A DNA stretch of 64,000 nt from Frankia sp. QA3 (lineage in GTDB: Bacteria; Actinomycetota; Actinomycetes; Frankiales; Frankiaceae), in assembly GCF_000262465.1 (NCBI RefSeq), contig NZ_CM001489.1, positions 2,228,597-2,292,596 of the forward strand, read 5' to 3'. Made by a program: the position numbers and the translations under genes. The notes beneath the pieces are model-generated. The model worked only from the letters and a program-made list of their open reading frames with translations. It was not told the origin of the DNA and made no database searches. The first letter of the stretch is position 1; the number at the start of each line of letters is the position of its first letter. Below, piece by piece: positions 8,237 through 17,055 of the stretch.

Positions 8237-9034
8237 ATGACGATCACCGCACGGTATGCGGATCCGGAGGCGACGCTCAGCGTCGCCAGCGAGATCGTGA
8301 CGCTGCAGCTCGCGCACCGGTCGGTGCGCAGGTTCACGCCCCGGCCGGTCGCCGACGACGAGCTGGCCGCGCTGGTCGCGGCCGCCCAGTCCGCGTCGAC
8401 GTCGTCCAACCTGCAGGCATGGAGCGTGATCGCCGTGCGGGACCCGCAGCGCAAGGCCCGGCTCGCGGCGCTGGCGAACAACCAGCAGTTCATCAACGAG
8501 GCACCGCTGTTCCTGATCTGGGTCGCCGACCTGAGTCGGGCCCGTCGGCTCGCCGACGGCGCGGGCGCGGCACTGGAGGCCACCGACTACCTGGAGTCGA
8601 CGATCCTCGGCTTCGTCGATGCCGCCCTCGCGGCACAGAACGCCGTCATCGCGGCCGAGTCGCTCGGCCTGGGCACGGTGTTCGTCGGGGCGGTCCGCAA
8701 CCGTCCCGAACAGATCGCGGCCGAACTGGGCCTGCCGCCGCACGCGGCGGCGGCGTTCGGGCTCGCGGTCGGCACACCCGACCCAACCGAGCACGCCGGG
8801 ATCAAGCCGCGGCTGCCGCAGGCCGCCGTCCTGCACCACGAGCGGTACGACGCCACCACGGCCGACTCGCACATCCCGGCCTACGACGAGCGGCTGGGCG
8901 AGTACAACGCCCGGTACGGGCTGCCCGGTTCGTGGAGCGAACGCGTGCTGGCCCGGCTGGCAGGCCCACAGTCGCTTGCCGGCCGGCACCGGTTGCGGGA
9001 GGCGCTGGAGAACCTCGGTCTGCCCTCTCGCTGA
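8237..9034 (+). CDS. Nitroreductase-family NADPH-dependent FMN oxidoreductase
   Basis: The 265-residue protein has the NfsA/FRP-type flavin fold. The first FMN-phosphate motif HRSVRRFTPRPVADDELAAL is at residues ~29-48, SASTSSNLQAWSVIAV follows, and GLGTVFVGAVRNRPEQIAAEL is the second flavin segment. Such enzymes reduce nitroaromatics, quinones or flavins with NAD(P)H. The ATG at 8237 has GAGAGGA at 8225-8231 and is preferred over an upstream in-frame ATG that lacks both a ribosome site and similarity. It follows the PLP enzyme by 180 bp of gene-free DNA, so co-transcription is possible but unproved. Confidence 0.88.
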   Translation: MTITARYADPEATLSVASEIVTLQLAHRSVRRFTPRPVADDELAALVAAAQSASTSSNLQAWSVIAVRDPQRKARLAALANNQQFINEAPLFLIWVADLSRARRLADGAGAALEATDYLESTILGFVDAALAAQNAVIAAESLGLGTVFVGAVRNRPEQIAAELGLPPHAAAAFGLAVGTPDPTEHAGIKPRLPQAAVLHHERYDATTADSHIPAYDERLGEYNARYGLPGSWSERVLARLAGPQSLAGRHRLREALENLGLPSR

Positions 9035-9129
9035 TCGGATCCACCAGAGGGGCTTCGCCTCGGCAGCCAGCGTCGACGACATCTCCGCGCTCGGCCTCCG
9101 CCTCGCCCGGCGTGCTGCTCGCCCGGAGG

Positions 9130-9206
9130 TCAGCCGCCGATGTGCCACGTCGCGGCCCCACCGGCCTTCTCGAGGTTGAAGACGTACACCAGCCTGTCGT
9201 CCTCAT
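9130..9206 (-). pseudogene. C-terminal fragment of an unknown protein, cut at the repeat edge
   Basis: On the minus strand 24 or so codons read YEDDRLVYVFNLEKAGGAAT then WHIGG and stop. The composition and codon use look coding. The reading frame enters stops within the AT-rich 116-bp repeat that starts at 9204, so the repeat boundary truncates the gene. The family is not identified. Confidence 0.35.
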
Positions 9207-9319
9207 AGATAAAAGTCTACTAACTCGATAAGTTTATGGAGAAACTAATTCACTGTCCTGTGCGCCGCCGGGCTGCTCGAACAGGTCGCTCAGGGGGCGC
9301 CGACTCAACCGGCTGCGCC
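9204..9319 (+). repeat. 116-bp dispersed repeat, copy 1
   Basis: It is nearly identical to 27082-27199 in the same orientation, with a handful of substitutions and a 2-bp gap. The first ~60 bp are unusually AT-rich with the operator-like AGTTTATGGAGAAACT; the rest encodes the start of a winged-helix regulator fragment (AAGLLEQV). In this copy the 2-bp gap breaks the frame. Confidence 0.8.
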
Positions 9320-9683
9320 GGCGCCGAGCGGCGGGCAGCCCGAGACTGGCCGGTTCGACCAGCCTGCGGTGCGCGCGCAGGCATGCCTGGCTCTGTCGAC
9401 GAGATGTGACCGCGTTTGTTGCCGAGTTCTGACCGCAGCGGGGATGTGGGGGTGGGTGGTGTCAACGAGTTTGGGCACCACTCGTTCCGGTCGGGGCGTA
9501 GGGGGCTTGGATGCGATGGATGACGGCGATGGTGCTGAGGCGACGCTGCCTGCCTCCCGCCGTCGCGGAGAGACAGCCGTAGCTGACGCTTCCGGCGCCA
9601 GAAGCGAGAGAGGATGACGGCAGCGGCGGGGCGGGCACCGACAGGCCGTAGCCGAGGAAGGCCGGCTGGTCAGGTGAGGTTTG
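9320..9683. other. Gene-free stretch upstream of the TOBE regulator
   Basis: No reading frame here resembles a known protein. It holds GC-rich sequence with several short frames that lack coding character. It probably comprises decayed DNA plus the upstream promoter region of the gene at 9695. Confidence 0.5.
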
Positions 9684-9689
9684 TAATCT
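9684..9689 (+). promoter_or_regulatory. -10 element for leaderless TOBE regulator gene
   Basis: TAATCT sits 5 nt before the ATG at 9695, so transcription should begin at or next to the A of the start codon. No ribosome-binding site is present in the 20 nt upstream, which supports a leaderless message. Confidence 0.5.
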
Positions 9690-9694
9690 GGGTC

Positions 9695-10102
9695 ATGCCG
9701 AGCTTTCCGATCAAGGATGCTGCCGCGCTTCTTGGCGTCAGTTACGACACGGTGCGTCGTTGGGCGGACAGCGGCCGTTTGACGATGATCACGGACGATG
9801 CTGGGCGTTACGCGGTCGATGGTGCTGTTCTCGCCGGGTTCATGGAGGATCTGGCCGTCGAGCAGGGGTTTGCACGGTCCCCGGTGGTCGCCGAGTCGGC
9901 CCGCAACCGTTTTCCTGGGCTGGTCACGCGGGTGGTGCGGGGTCCGGTGATGGCGCAGGTCGAGGTCCAGGCCGGGCCGCACCGGCTGGTGTCGCTGATG
10001 AGTCGGGAGGCTGCCGACGAGCTCGGGCTGGAGCCGGGGGTGGTGGTGGTCGGCGCGGTGAAGTCGACCAGTGTGGTCGTCGAGCTTCCGGAAGAGCGCT
10101 GA
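9695..10102 (+). CDS. Molybdate-binding-type regulator (helix-turn-helix plus TOBE/Mop domain)
   Basis: The 135-residue protein has two parts. An excisionase/MerR-like helix-turn-helix (IKDAAALLGVSYDTVRRWAD, residues ~5-24, then SGRLTM and YAVDGAVL) is followed by a C-terminal TOBE/Mop domain (NRFPGLVTRVVRGPVMAQVE then LVSLMSREAADELGLEPG and VVGAVKSTSVVVE). Such proteins sense or store molybdate or tungstate oxyanions in the cytosol. The start at 9695 is supported by the helix-turn-helix boundary and the adjacent -10 box. It is convergent with a TauE-type anion exporter 47 bp away, so a shared role in oxyanion or sulfite metabolism is plausible but inferred. Confidence 0.85.
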   Translation: MPSFPIKDAAALLGVSYDTVRRWADSGRLTMITDDAGRYAVDGAVLAGFMEDLAVEQGFARSPVVAESARNRFPGLVTRVVRGPVMAQVEVQAGPHRLVSLMSREAADELGLEPGVVVVGAVKSTSVVVELPEER

Positions 10103-10149
10103 TCAGGATCACCTGGCGGGGGCGCAGGAGCGGGAGGGTTCGGCGTCGG

Positions 10150-10923
10150 TCAGAGGGCTTGGGTGAGGTAGACGGCGGCCAGCGCGATGGCGAGGGCACC
10201 GAGCAGCAGCCGCAGGCCGGTGTTGGGGACGTGGGCTTGGAGGCGGGCGCCGAGGTAGGCACCGCCGAGGCCGCCGAGGCCGCTGGCGAGTCCGACGGCC
10301 CAGTGGGGGGCGATGTTGCCGGTGGTGGTCAGGGCGAGCAGGGCATAGGTGGCGGCGCCGACGATCGAGGTGGCGAGGGTGGCGGCGAGGGCGGCGGGGG
10401 CGACGGTGGGAACGGGCATGCCGCGCCCGACAAGGATCGGGCTGAGGATCGAGCCGCCGCCGATGCCGTAGACGCCGCCGATGAGGCCGACGAGCAGGGC
10501 CAGCGCGGTGATGGTCCGGGGTTGCGGTGGCGGGGAGGGGTGCCCGGCCGGGTGGCGCAGGGTACGCAGGCAGAGCCAGGCGCCCAGGGGCAGCAGGAAC
10601 AGGCCGAGCAGCAGGCGGAACAGCCGGGCACCGGGGACGAGGTGGACGCGGACGATCGCGCCCGCGATGACGCCGGGCAGGGTGCCGACGACGAGCAGGC
10701 GGGCCAGCGGCCCGGCGAGCTGGTTCTGCCGGCGGTAGCGGGCCAGGGCGCCGGGGGTGGCGATGACGTTGAACAGCAGGTTCGTCGGGGTGACGGCCGG
10801 GTTCGGGGTGTGCAGGACGTCGAGCTGCACGGGCAGCAGGAACACCGCCCCCGACACCCCGACGGGAGTGGTGATCGTCGCGATGAGCAGGCCGGCGGCG
10901 AACCCGAGCAGAACCGTCGTCAC
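10150..10923 (-). CDS. TauE/SafE-family sulfite/anion exporter
   Basis: The 257-residue integral membrane protein has about eight hydrophobic segments and the two family repeats: GFAAGLLIATITTPVGVSGA (residues ~7-26) and its counterpart GLIGGVYGIGGGSILSPILV (~146-165), with PTNLLFNVIATPGALARY after the first. The family moves sulfite, sulfoacetate or similar anions. GTG start at 10923 with only a weak AGG upstream. Seen in the sequence are the fold motifs and length; the substrate is unknown. Confidence 0.85.
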   Translation of the reverse strand: MTTVLLGFAAGLLIATITTPVGVSGAVFLLPVQLDVLHTPNPAVTPTNLLFNVIATPGALARYRRQNQLAGPLARLLVVGTLPGVIAGAIVRVHLVPGARLFRLLLGLFLLPLGAWLCLRTLRHPAGHPSPPPQPRTITALALLVGLIGGVYGIGGGSILSPILVGRGMPVPTVAPAALAATLATSIVGAATYALLALTTTGNIAPHWAVGLASGLGGLGGAYLGARLQAHVPNTGLRLLLGALAIALAAVYLTQAL

Positions 10924-10976
10924 CTGACCGATCCTGGCCGAGGCGGGCGATGCGCGGGTGGGCGGTGAGGTTTTGG

Positions 10977-11340
10977 TCAGCCACCGTCGGTGGTGCGGGC
11001 GCGGGTCTGGGCAAGGCGGTAGGAGTCGGCGCCGTGCCGGTCGAGTTCCATGTAGCCCCGTTCGTCGATGCAGAGCAGGTCAACGCGGCCGTAGCGGGCG
11101 ATGGTCTTGACCAGCTGCTTGTCGTCGGCGGCTTCGACGAGCTCGTTGACCAGCTCGTTGACCAGCTCGGTGGCCAGGGTGGGGCGGACGCGGTAGCCGC
11201 GGATCGCGGCTTCGGTGCCCAGCGCGATCAGCAGGTGGGACTTGCCGGTGCCGGAGTCCCCGGTCAGGCAGAGCGGCTGGCCTTTACTCACCCACTCGCG
11301 GGAGGCGAGGGTGTGGATGACCGCGGCGTCGACCTGGGGG
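10977..11340 (-). pseudogene. istB: IS21-family helper ATPase IstB, truncated
   Basis: The fragment reads VDAAVIHTLASREWVSKGQP, the Walker A loop LTGDSGTGKSHLLIALG, then the Walker B region DLLCIDERGYMELDRHGAD. IstB is ~250 residues; only the central ~115 remain. NELVNELV is duplicated in-frame by a 12-bp repeat (11131-11170 region). The right edge (11341) abuts an unrelated transporter end read in the opposite direction, and no IstA or IS21 ends are visible. It is a dead fragment of an IS21-like insertion. Confidence 0.8.
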
Positions 11341-11560
11341 TTGGCCGTGCTTCTTATCGGCGACACCACCAACCCGCTGGGCAAGTTCCTCGACGTCTAC
11401 TGGTTCTGCGCGGTCGCCGCCTTCGGCGCGACGCTGGCCGGAGTCCTGCTGCGCTTCGTCGCTCCGAGCGCCCCGCGCAACGCGGACGTGCGGCCGCGGG
11501 AGTCCGTCGGCGCGAACCGAGCCGCGGCGCGCGGGCCCCGTCGTCGTGGACCGAACGGCG
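11341..11560 (+). pseudogene. C-terminal fragment of a membrane transporter
   Basis: The frame opens exactly at the IstB junction and reads GDTTNPLGKFLDVYWFCAVA then AFGATLAGVLLRFVAP, a final transmembrane helix with a short polar tail rich in Arg/Pro. It resembles the last helix of an MFS-type transporter. Everything upstream was replaced by the IS21 remnant. The tail continues into the 13-bp repeat array. Confidence 0.4.
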
Positions 11561-11614
11561 CTGCGCGGACACCGCGGTCGAGCTGGCCGGGCCACGGCGG
11601 GAGCGGGCCCGCGA

Positions 11615-11679
11615 CGCGGGGTTCAGGCGCAGGGTTCAGGCGCAGGGTTCAGGCGCGGGGTTCAGGCGCGGGGTTCAGG
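11615..11679 (+). repeat. Five-copy 13-bp tandem repeat
   Basis: Five perfect-length copies of CGCGGGGTTCAGG, two with A at position 4. The array overlaps the stop codon region of the minus-strand gene ending at 11662, so its last copies encode the Pro/Glu/Arg tail of that protein. It looks like replication-slippage minisatellite DNA at a junction of decayed genes. Confidence 0.9.
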
Positions 11680-12246
11680 CGCGGGGCGCCAGCGCGGGTC
11701 GCGGCCGAGCAGCGCGGCAAGGTTGTCGACCGGGTCGAGAGCCGGATCCTCGGGCAGCGGCGGCCGATACACGCCGCCTGGACCGTTGAGCCCGCTGCCC
11801 GGCCGAGTGATCTTGCGGGCGATGGGCAGCGCGGCGCGGGTGAGCACGTCCGGCGCGGCGTACGGGCGCTCCAGCGCCCGGGCGAGGTCCCAGCGGTGTA
11901 CCAGCATGTCGACAAAGTGCACCGCGGTGACCTCGCGCGTGAGGACCTCGCCGCCGACTTTCGGGACGGTGATCTGTGGACCGGCCTGCTCGAGCGTCGC
12001 GACCCAGCGAGCCGCGATCAGCGCGAAGTCGTCGCGCGGGTCCTGATCGCCGGCCGCGTCGGCCGGTAGCGCGCCGCGCGCCAGCGCTGACACCCGTTCG
12101 TGCTCGGAGTTCATGTGGCGCACCAGGTCCAGCACCGTCCAGCCGTCACACGGCGTCGGGTTGGCCAGCGCGGCGTCCGGGATCGTCACGACCTCGCGGC
12201 CGACGAGGACGAGGGCGGCGGCGTCGAGCCGCAACAGGTCGGGCAC
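11662..12246 (-). CDS. TIGR03086-type DinB-fold (mycothiol-dependent isomerase-like) protein
   Basis: The 194-residue protein has the maleylpyruvate-isomerase/DinB four-helix pattern: PTPCDGWTVLDLVRHMNSEH near residue 31 (first metal-ligand His in VRHM), then TAVHFVDMLVHRWDLARAL (residues ~109-127; H of the HxxD/HRWDL site). This family is thought to use mycothiol and a divalent metal in the cytosol. The GTG start at 12246 has a strong GGAGGT at 12252-12257, so the longer reading to 12336 is rejected. The extreme C-terminus is encoded by the 13-bp repeats and is likely a recent addition. Confidence 0.82.
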   Translation of the reverse strand: MPDLLRLDAAALVLVGREVVTIPDAALANPTPCDGWTVLDLVRHMNSEHERVSALARGALPADAAGDQDPRDDFALIAARWVATLEQAGPQITVPKVGGEVLTREVTAVHFVDMLVHRWDLARALERPYAAPDVLTRAALPIARKITRPGSGLNGPGGVYRPPLPEDPALDPVDNLAALLGRDPRWRPAPEPRA

Positions 12247-12359
12247 CGGATACCTCCGTGTCGTAAATCCCTGTGCTGGGCCGTGCTGGTGTAACTCCAC
12301 GAACCGGTGCGGCAGGGAATGTCGCGTGTCATCCATTCCGGCCTGGGGGCGTTCCGGCC

Positions 12360-13295
12360 TCAGGGACAGCGCACGATCTGGCCTGCGTAGGACAGACCAC
12401 CACCGAAGCCGAAGAGCAGTACCGGGGCGCCCTTGGGAATCTCGCCGCGTTCGACGATCTTGGAGAAGGCCAGGGGGATACTGCCTGCGGACGTGTTGCC
12501 GGATTCCACCACGTCGCGGGCGATGACGGCGTTCACCGCACCGATCTTGTGGGCGAGAGGCTCGATGATCCGCAGATTGGCCTGGTGCAGCACCACGCCG
12601 CCCAGTTCCGCGGGGGTGATGCCGGCGCGTTCACACACCTGCCGGGCGACAGCGGGCAGCGCGGTGGTTGCCCAGCGGTAAACGGCCTGCCCCTCCTGGG
12701 AGAGGGTGTTCGTCGGGGTCTGGATGAGGACCGCATGCCCCATGTCGGGCACGGATCCCCATACTACGGGACTGATCTCCGGCTGTTCGGCGGCGACGAC
12801 CACGACGGCGCCGGCGCCGTCACCTACCAGCACACAGGTCGTCCGGTCGGTCCAGTCGGTGAAGGCGGTCAGTTTATCCACGCCGACGACCAGTGCCTTG
12901 GTCGCGGAGCCCGCACTGATGGCGTGGTCGGCCGTGGCCAGGGCGTGGGGGAAACCGGAGCACACGGTGTTGATATCCAGGGCGGCGGGAGAGGGGATTC
13001 CCAGGCGGAGGGCCACCCGGGCCGCCGTGTTCGGGGACCGGTCCACGGCCGTGCACGTGGCCACCACGACCAGGTCGATCTCGTCGGCAGTGAGTCCGGC
13101 GTTGGCCAGGGCCTTTTCGGCGGCTTGGGCGGCCATGTCCGCCACGGACTCGTCTTTTCCAGCAATGTGGCGGGTGCGGATTCCCACCCGCGTCCTGATC
13201 CATTCGTCGTTCGTGTCGACGATCTCCGCGAGGTCGTCGTTTGTCAATATTCCGGTCGGCTGGTAATGGCCGAGAGCCAGCACGCGAGAGCCCAT
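12360..13295 (-). CDS. fabH: 3-oxoacyl-ACP synthase III (KAS III)
   Basis: The 311-residue protein has the full FabH layout: VGIRTRH near residue 37, catalytic Cys112 in DINTVCSGFPHAL, His237 in VVLHQANLRI, and Asn267 in VESGNTSAGSIPLA, with GFGGGLSYAG at the C-terminus. The enzyme condenses acyl-CoA with malonyl-ACP to start fatty-acid or polyketide chains. It is not in a fab operon: no acpP, fabD or fabF lies nearby, so it may be a secondary-metabolite or spare priming KAS III. Residue identities are read from the sequence; starter specificity is unknown. Confidence 0.92.
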   Translation of the reverse strand: MGSRVLALGHYQPTGILTNDDLAEIVDTNDEWIRTRVGIRTRHIAGKDESVADMAAQAAEKALANAGLTADEIDLVVVATCTAVDRSPNTAARVALRLGIPSPAALDINTVCSGFPHALATADHAISAGSATKALVVGVDKLTAFTDWTDRTTCVLVGDGAGAVVVVAAEQPEISPVVWGSVPDMGHAVLIQTPTNTLSQEGQAVYRWATTALPAVARQVCERAGITPAELGGVVLHQANLRIIEPLAHKIGAVNAVIARDVVESGNTSAGSIPLAFSKIVERGEIPKGAPVLLFGFGGGLSYAGQIVRCP

Positions 13296-13374
13296 ATCGG
13301 GTGGTATCCCCTTTACTCGACGGAAGGCTAGCCGCCTTCCTGCTCTGGGAGTGCGGCTCTGACCGTTGACCTGT

Positions 13375-13585
13375 TTACGTTCTGGCGAGTCTGAACTCCC
13401 ACTCTAGTGCCAAAGCCGTGTAGATGGTCTCCTCGCGGCTGGTCGACCCGAACGTGACATCGATGATCGTGCGGGTGCCGCAGGCGACCAGCGCCAGCAG
13501 CCGGACAGGCGGGTAGCCGGTCGACGCGTGGTTGCCGGGCTGTTGGCGGTAGACGCCCAGGTTTTTCGCCGTGTCCGGGCAGCAC
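13375..13585 (-). pseudogene. IS4-family transposase fragment
   Basis: The minus strand reads CPDTAKNLGVYRQQPGNHAS then TGYPPVRLLALVACGTRTII and DVTFGSTSREETIYT before switching to non-homologous residues and a stop. That is the N-terminal third of an IS4-type transposase (the PxxRLxALVACGTR block is diagnostic). The DDE domain and inverted ends are absent. Confidence 0.7.
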
Positions 13586-13726
13586 AGTGTCCCTACCTGT
13601 CAGGAGGGCTTGACTTCAGCCGTCTTGACGAAGCGTCTACCTGCGCTTGTAGACGCAAATGGCACATGAGCCTCGGTCAACCGTCGTGGGTGAACGGGGG
13701 ATGACCGGACCGCTGGCGCCTGGGGC

Positions 13727-13990
13727 GTGGGCCGAGTCACCCGTCACACTTTCGGCGGGATCCCAGGTCAACACGTACGCCTGCCCGGCGACGTGCTACT
13801 CCTCCCCCGTGGCACCGAGCACGCGCTCGGCAGCGCCCCCGCGGCGGTGGCGCGGCCGGTCGGCCACCTGTCCGTCTACGCCTTCAGCCGCGCCTTCCGT
13901 CGCGCGCGCTCGGTGCCGCCCGGCCGCTATCGCGTGCAGGCGCGCCGGAGACGGCTGCTTCGCGGCGGCGTCCGCGAGCATGTTGGGTCA
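13727..13990 (+). pseudogene. AraC-family regulator with its middle deleted
   Basis: The frame joins two distant parts of a cupin-type AraC regulator: VRLPGDVLLLPRGTEHALGS (cupin) runs straight into VGHLSVYAFSRAFRRARSVP and PGRYRVQARRRR (second helix-turn-helix and C-terminus). About 170 residues between them are gone, including the first helix-turn-helix, so it should not function. It overlaps the 3' end of the LuxR gene on the other strand. Confidence 0.65.
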
Positions 13991-16783
13991 GTCCCCGCTT
14001 AGCAGGGCGGCTAGTTCGGCGCGTCCGCTGGCGCCGAGTTTGGCGCTGGCCCGGTAGAGGTGACCTTCTACCGTGCGCACGGAGATGAACAGGCGGTTTG
14101 CTATTGCCAGGTTGGACAGTCCGTGGATGGCCAGGGTGACTATCTCGCGTTCCCGGGCGGTGAGCGGAAGTGTACGGTCGACCGCAGCGAGCGCAGGAGT
14201 TCTACCACCGCTGGAGGGGGCCAGCTGGACGGCCCGAGTGACGGCCGCATGCGCGGCGCCGCGGTGGCCGTGCCTGGAGTACGCGGCAGCGGCTTGGGCT
14301 GCGGCGTCTGCCGCGGAGAGGCGATCACCTGCCTCTTCCAGCCGGACCGAGGCGGCTCGTAGGGCGTCGCCGTCGTCGGCGGCCAGTGCGGCGGCATGCA
14401 TGGCCGCGGCAGGTGCGCCCGGACCATGGACTCGGGGTGCCAGCGACGACAAACGCGCGGCGACGCTTCGGTCGCCGAAGCGGACAGCGGTGTGCAGCGC
14501 GAGTACCTCCCAGGCGAACAGGCCAGCGTCGCCGGCGGCCGTGGCCGCCGTGCGTACTATTCGGATCGCTTCGCTGGTGGCTCCCTCCACGGCCGCGACC
14601 CAGGCTTTGGCCAGCGTCATGTCCGGCTCGTAGAGAACGAATCCGGGGTGCCATTGTGCTTCCATGTCCGCCAGCGCCTGCCGGGCCGCTGCTGTTTCAC
14701 CGGAGATGGCCAGCGCCTGCGTGAGACTCATCAGGCAACGCAACTCCCAACCGCCACTGCCACTGCCACTTTCAGTGAAACCTGCATGGGCCTCCCGAAG
14801 CCACCGGATGGAGGTCTCGACCTGTCCGCGTAGCAGAGCGGTGTGTCCCATCAGAGCGATACCCATGAGGTAGGACGGCCCGAGGGAGTCGCGGTGTTCG
14901 TCATGATAGGCGCGGGCGACGGTCTCCGCCTCGTGCAGGAATCCTGCCAGTCGTAGGCCAAGAATGTGCAGGTCTCGCAGTCCCATCCCCAGGATCGGCC
15001 CGTCACCGAGCCGGCCTGCCGCCGCGTAGCCGCGAGGTAGCACCGGCCTGGCTTCGTCGATCCGGCCGAGGACTCCGAGCCCGGCAACGACACCCCAGCT
15101 CGCGAGGATCAGGGACTCGTCGGGGAGGTCCTGGTAGGTGAGTGCGTCGAGGCCGTGGCGCACCGCCTCGTGAGGTCTGCCGAGCCAGACGTGGAACGCC
15201 GCTCGCATGCTCGTCAGCACGGGCCTCGCGCTGTTGTCGGCGATGGCCCGATCCGCTTCGTCCAGGACAGCTTCGGCTTTGTCCGGCTGATGCAGGTTCC
15301 AATAAAAATTTCCGGCCCGGGCGAAGGTCACGAGGACACGCTCGGTGTCGTCCTGGACGAGCTCGCCAAGGATCGCCAGCTCGCGGTCGGATTCCACCCC
15401 GCGATCAAGCCAGCCGAGGGTGTACCCCAGCAGAAGCCGGGAATCAAAGGTTCCGCCAGCGTTCACCGCGGCCCGGGCCAGCTTTTCCGCCAGCTGAAGG
15501 TCACCGAGGCTGCTGGCCGAACGTGCCGCCGCGGTGAGCAGGTGCGGATCCGGCTCGAGATCGGAATCCACCGCGAGTACGGCCCGGCGCAGCACATCGT
15601 CGGCACGGCGCGCCCCGGTGCCCGCCAACGCGACCGCGAGACGCCCGCGTAGCCGCCGGGCCCGCAACAGCCCCATGCTCGACCGGCGCGCCTCCCCGTA
15701 CAGCGGATGGGCCAGCCGGACGAGCAACCGCCGCCCGTCTGCCTCCACTGTCGCCAGACCGCGCTCTTCGGCCTCTTCCACAGCGCGAGCATCAGTCAAC
15801 CCGCCCAGCAGGGCGAGACCGAGTGGTTCTTCGACAGCGAGCAGGTCGACCGTCTCACGAATCAGACCGGGCAGGTCGCCCATACGGGCCCGTACCAGTT
15901 CGATGAGCCCCGGAGAGAGTCGAGGCTTGCCGTGCCACCGCCAGACACCGCGGACCTCCCGTAGGCGCCTGGCCTCCCGCTCACCGGCAACGAGCTGCCA
16001 CAGATACAAGGTGTTTCCCTGCGCCAGCGACCACATCTGGCGGGCGGCGGCACTGTCCACCGGGCCGGCGAGCACCGCCTCCAACAACAGAACCGTCTCC
16101 TTCTCGGCGAGAGGCAACACCTCCAACCGATCCAGATACCCGTCCTTCCACAGCGCGGTGACCGCGTCCGGAGCAGGCTCGCCGGTGCGGATGGTCACGA
16201 TCACCGTGGCGAGCTGCCGCGAAACCACCTGATAGAGCAGCGATGCGGAGATTTCGTCCAGCAGGTGCGCATCGTCGATGATGACGACGAGGTCGCGGTC
16301 AGCGGACTCGCCGTCGGCCGCCGTGTCGACCACCCGTCTGATCACATTCGTCAGATCGCCACCGGCGGCACCCAGCGGGGCGAACGCGCCAAGCGGAACC
16401 TTGCCCGCCGACGCGGTCGCCGTCGCCCAGCGAACGATCATCCCTCGCTCCCGGGCTTCGGCGAGTGCCTCACGGGCCAAACGGGTCTTGCCCACACCGG
16501 CCGCGCCGGCCAGCACCACACCCCCCGACCTGAAGGCCGGACTGATCACTCTGCTGATATAAGCCATCTCGTCGGCCCGGCCGGTCAACGGCCATACCCC
16601 CCGCACCCGCTGACCGTACCAATCCGCCTTCAACGCCGGGAATGATGTGCCCTCGGTTCCGTGGAATCGGCTTGCGGGATGATCTGACATCCAGCGACCT
16701 GGAGGACCTGCGCGTCCGGGAGCTATCCGCCCGAGTTCCGCTGCAAGCTGCTCGACCTGATCGATGCCGCCGACCCATCGCAC
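13988..16783 (-). CDS. Large ATP-binding LuxR (LAL-type) transcriptional regulator
   Basis: Up to 931 residues. An AAA/STAND-type ATPase has Walker A LAGAAGVGKTRLA (residues ~91-103) and Walker B DLVVIIDDAHLLDE (~162-175), followed by a long helical TPR-like middle (for example FYWNLHQPDKAEAVLDEADR). A C-terminal LuxR helix-turn-helix reads LTAREREIVTLAIHGLSNLA and IANRLFISVRTVEGHLYRAS. LAL proteins are ATP-dependent activators, often of secondary-metabolite or catabolic genes. The ATG at 16690 (MSDHPASRF) is an alternative start, with neither choice marked by a clear ribosome site. No target operon is adjacent; the flanking genes are remnants. Confidence 0.9.
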   Translation of the reverse strand: MRWVGGIDQVEQLAAELGRIAPGRAGPPGRWMSDHPASRFHGTEGTSFPALKADWYGQRVRGVWPLTGRADEMAYISRVISPAFRSGGVVLAGAAGVGKTRLAREALAEARERGMIVRWATATASAGKVPLGAFAPLGAAGGDLTNVIRRVVDTAADGESADRDLVVIIDDAHLLDEISASLLYQVVSRQLATVIVTIRTGEPAPDAVTALWKDGYLDRLEVLPLAEKETVLLLEAVLAGPVDSAAARQMWSLAQGNTLYLWQLVAGEREARRLREVRGVWRWHGKPRLSPGLIELVRARMGDLPGLIRETVDLLAVEEPLGLALLGGLTDARAVEEAEERGLATVEADGRRLLVRLAHPLYGEARRSSMGLLRARRLRGRLAVALAGTGARRADDVLRRAVLAVDSDLEPDPHLLTAAARSASSLGDLQLAEKLARAAVNAGGTFDSRLLLGYTLGWLDRGVESDRELAILGELVQDDTERVLVTFARAGNFYWNLHQPDKAEAVLDEADRAIADNSARPVLTSMRAAFHVWLGRPHEAVRHGLDALTYQDLPDESLILASWGVVAGLGVLGRIDEARPVLPRGYAAAGRLGDGPILGMGLRDLHILGLRLAGFLHEAETVARAYHDEHRDSLGPSYLMGIALMGHTALLRGQVETSIRWLREAHAGFTESGSGSGGWELRCLMSLTQALAISGETAAARQALADMEAQWHPGFVLYEPDMTLAKAWVAAVEGATSEAIRIVRTAATAAGDAGLFAWEVLALHTAVRFGDRSVAARLSSLAPRVHGPGAPAAAMHAAALAADDGDALRAASVRLEEAGDRLSAADAAAQAAAAYSRHGHRGAAHAAVTRAVQLAPSSGGRTPALAAVDRTLPLTAREREIVTLAIHGLSNLAIANRLFISVRTVEGHLYRASAKLGASGRAELAALLSGD

Positions 16784-16832
16784 AGGTCGCGGCCGACCTC
16801 AGGATGGGCGCCATCGAGCGGCCGCCACCGCT

Positions 16833-17052
16833 CACCGACCGGAAAACGCGAGGTCGTCACCCTCGCCGCCCATCGCCCATCGCCCATCGCCCATCCAACC
16901 AGCGGATCGCCGACCGTCCGGACGTTCCGGTACGCACGGTGAAAGGCCATCCCTAACGAGCCAGCGCGCGGCTCGGGGTCAACGGCCGCACCGAATTCGC
17001 CGCCGTGCTACGGGACAGCGGAGTCTCCACCTCGCCACCGGATCCGAGTAGC
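16833..17052 (+). pseudogene. LuxR helix-turn-helix remnant broken by a 7-bp repeat
   Basis: Pieces of a LuxR C-terminus are recognisable in several frames: REVVTLAA-like codons, then NQRIADRPDVPVRTVKGHP, a stop where Tyr is usual, and RASARLGVNGRTEFAAVLRD in frame after the stop. Between the first two pieces lie three and a half tandem copies of CATCGCC (16871-16895), which shift the frame. It resembles a LAL terminus, so it may be a duplicated tail of the regulator next door. Confidence 0.6.
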
Positions 17053-17055
17053 CCA

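Noticed and set aside
6560-9148. An 862-residue open frame on the minus strand
   Set aside because: It is the antisense of the cysteine-synthase and nitroreductase genes. It is Arg/Gly/Asp-rich without any domain motif, as expected from high-GC third positions.
9760-10968. A 402-residue plus-strand frame
   Set aside because: It runs through the TOBE gene in another frame and antisense to the TauE exporter. Composition is Gly/Gln/Asp-rich with no fold.
11615-11679. CRISPR-like array
   Set aside because: A 13-bp period with no spacers, and it overlaps a protein-coding end.
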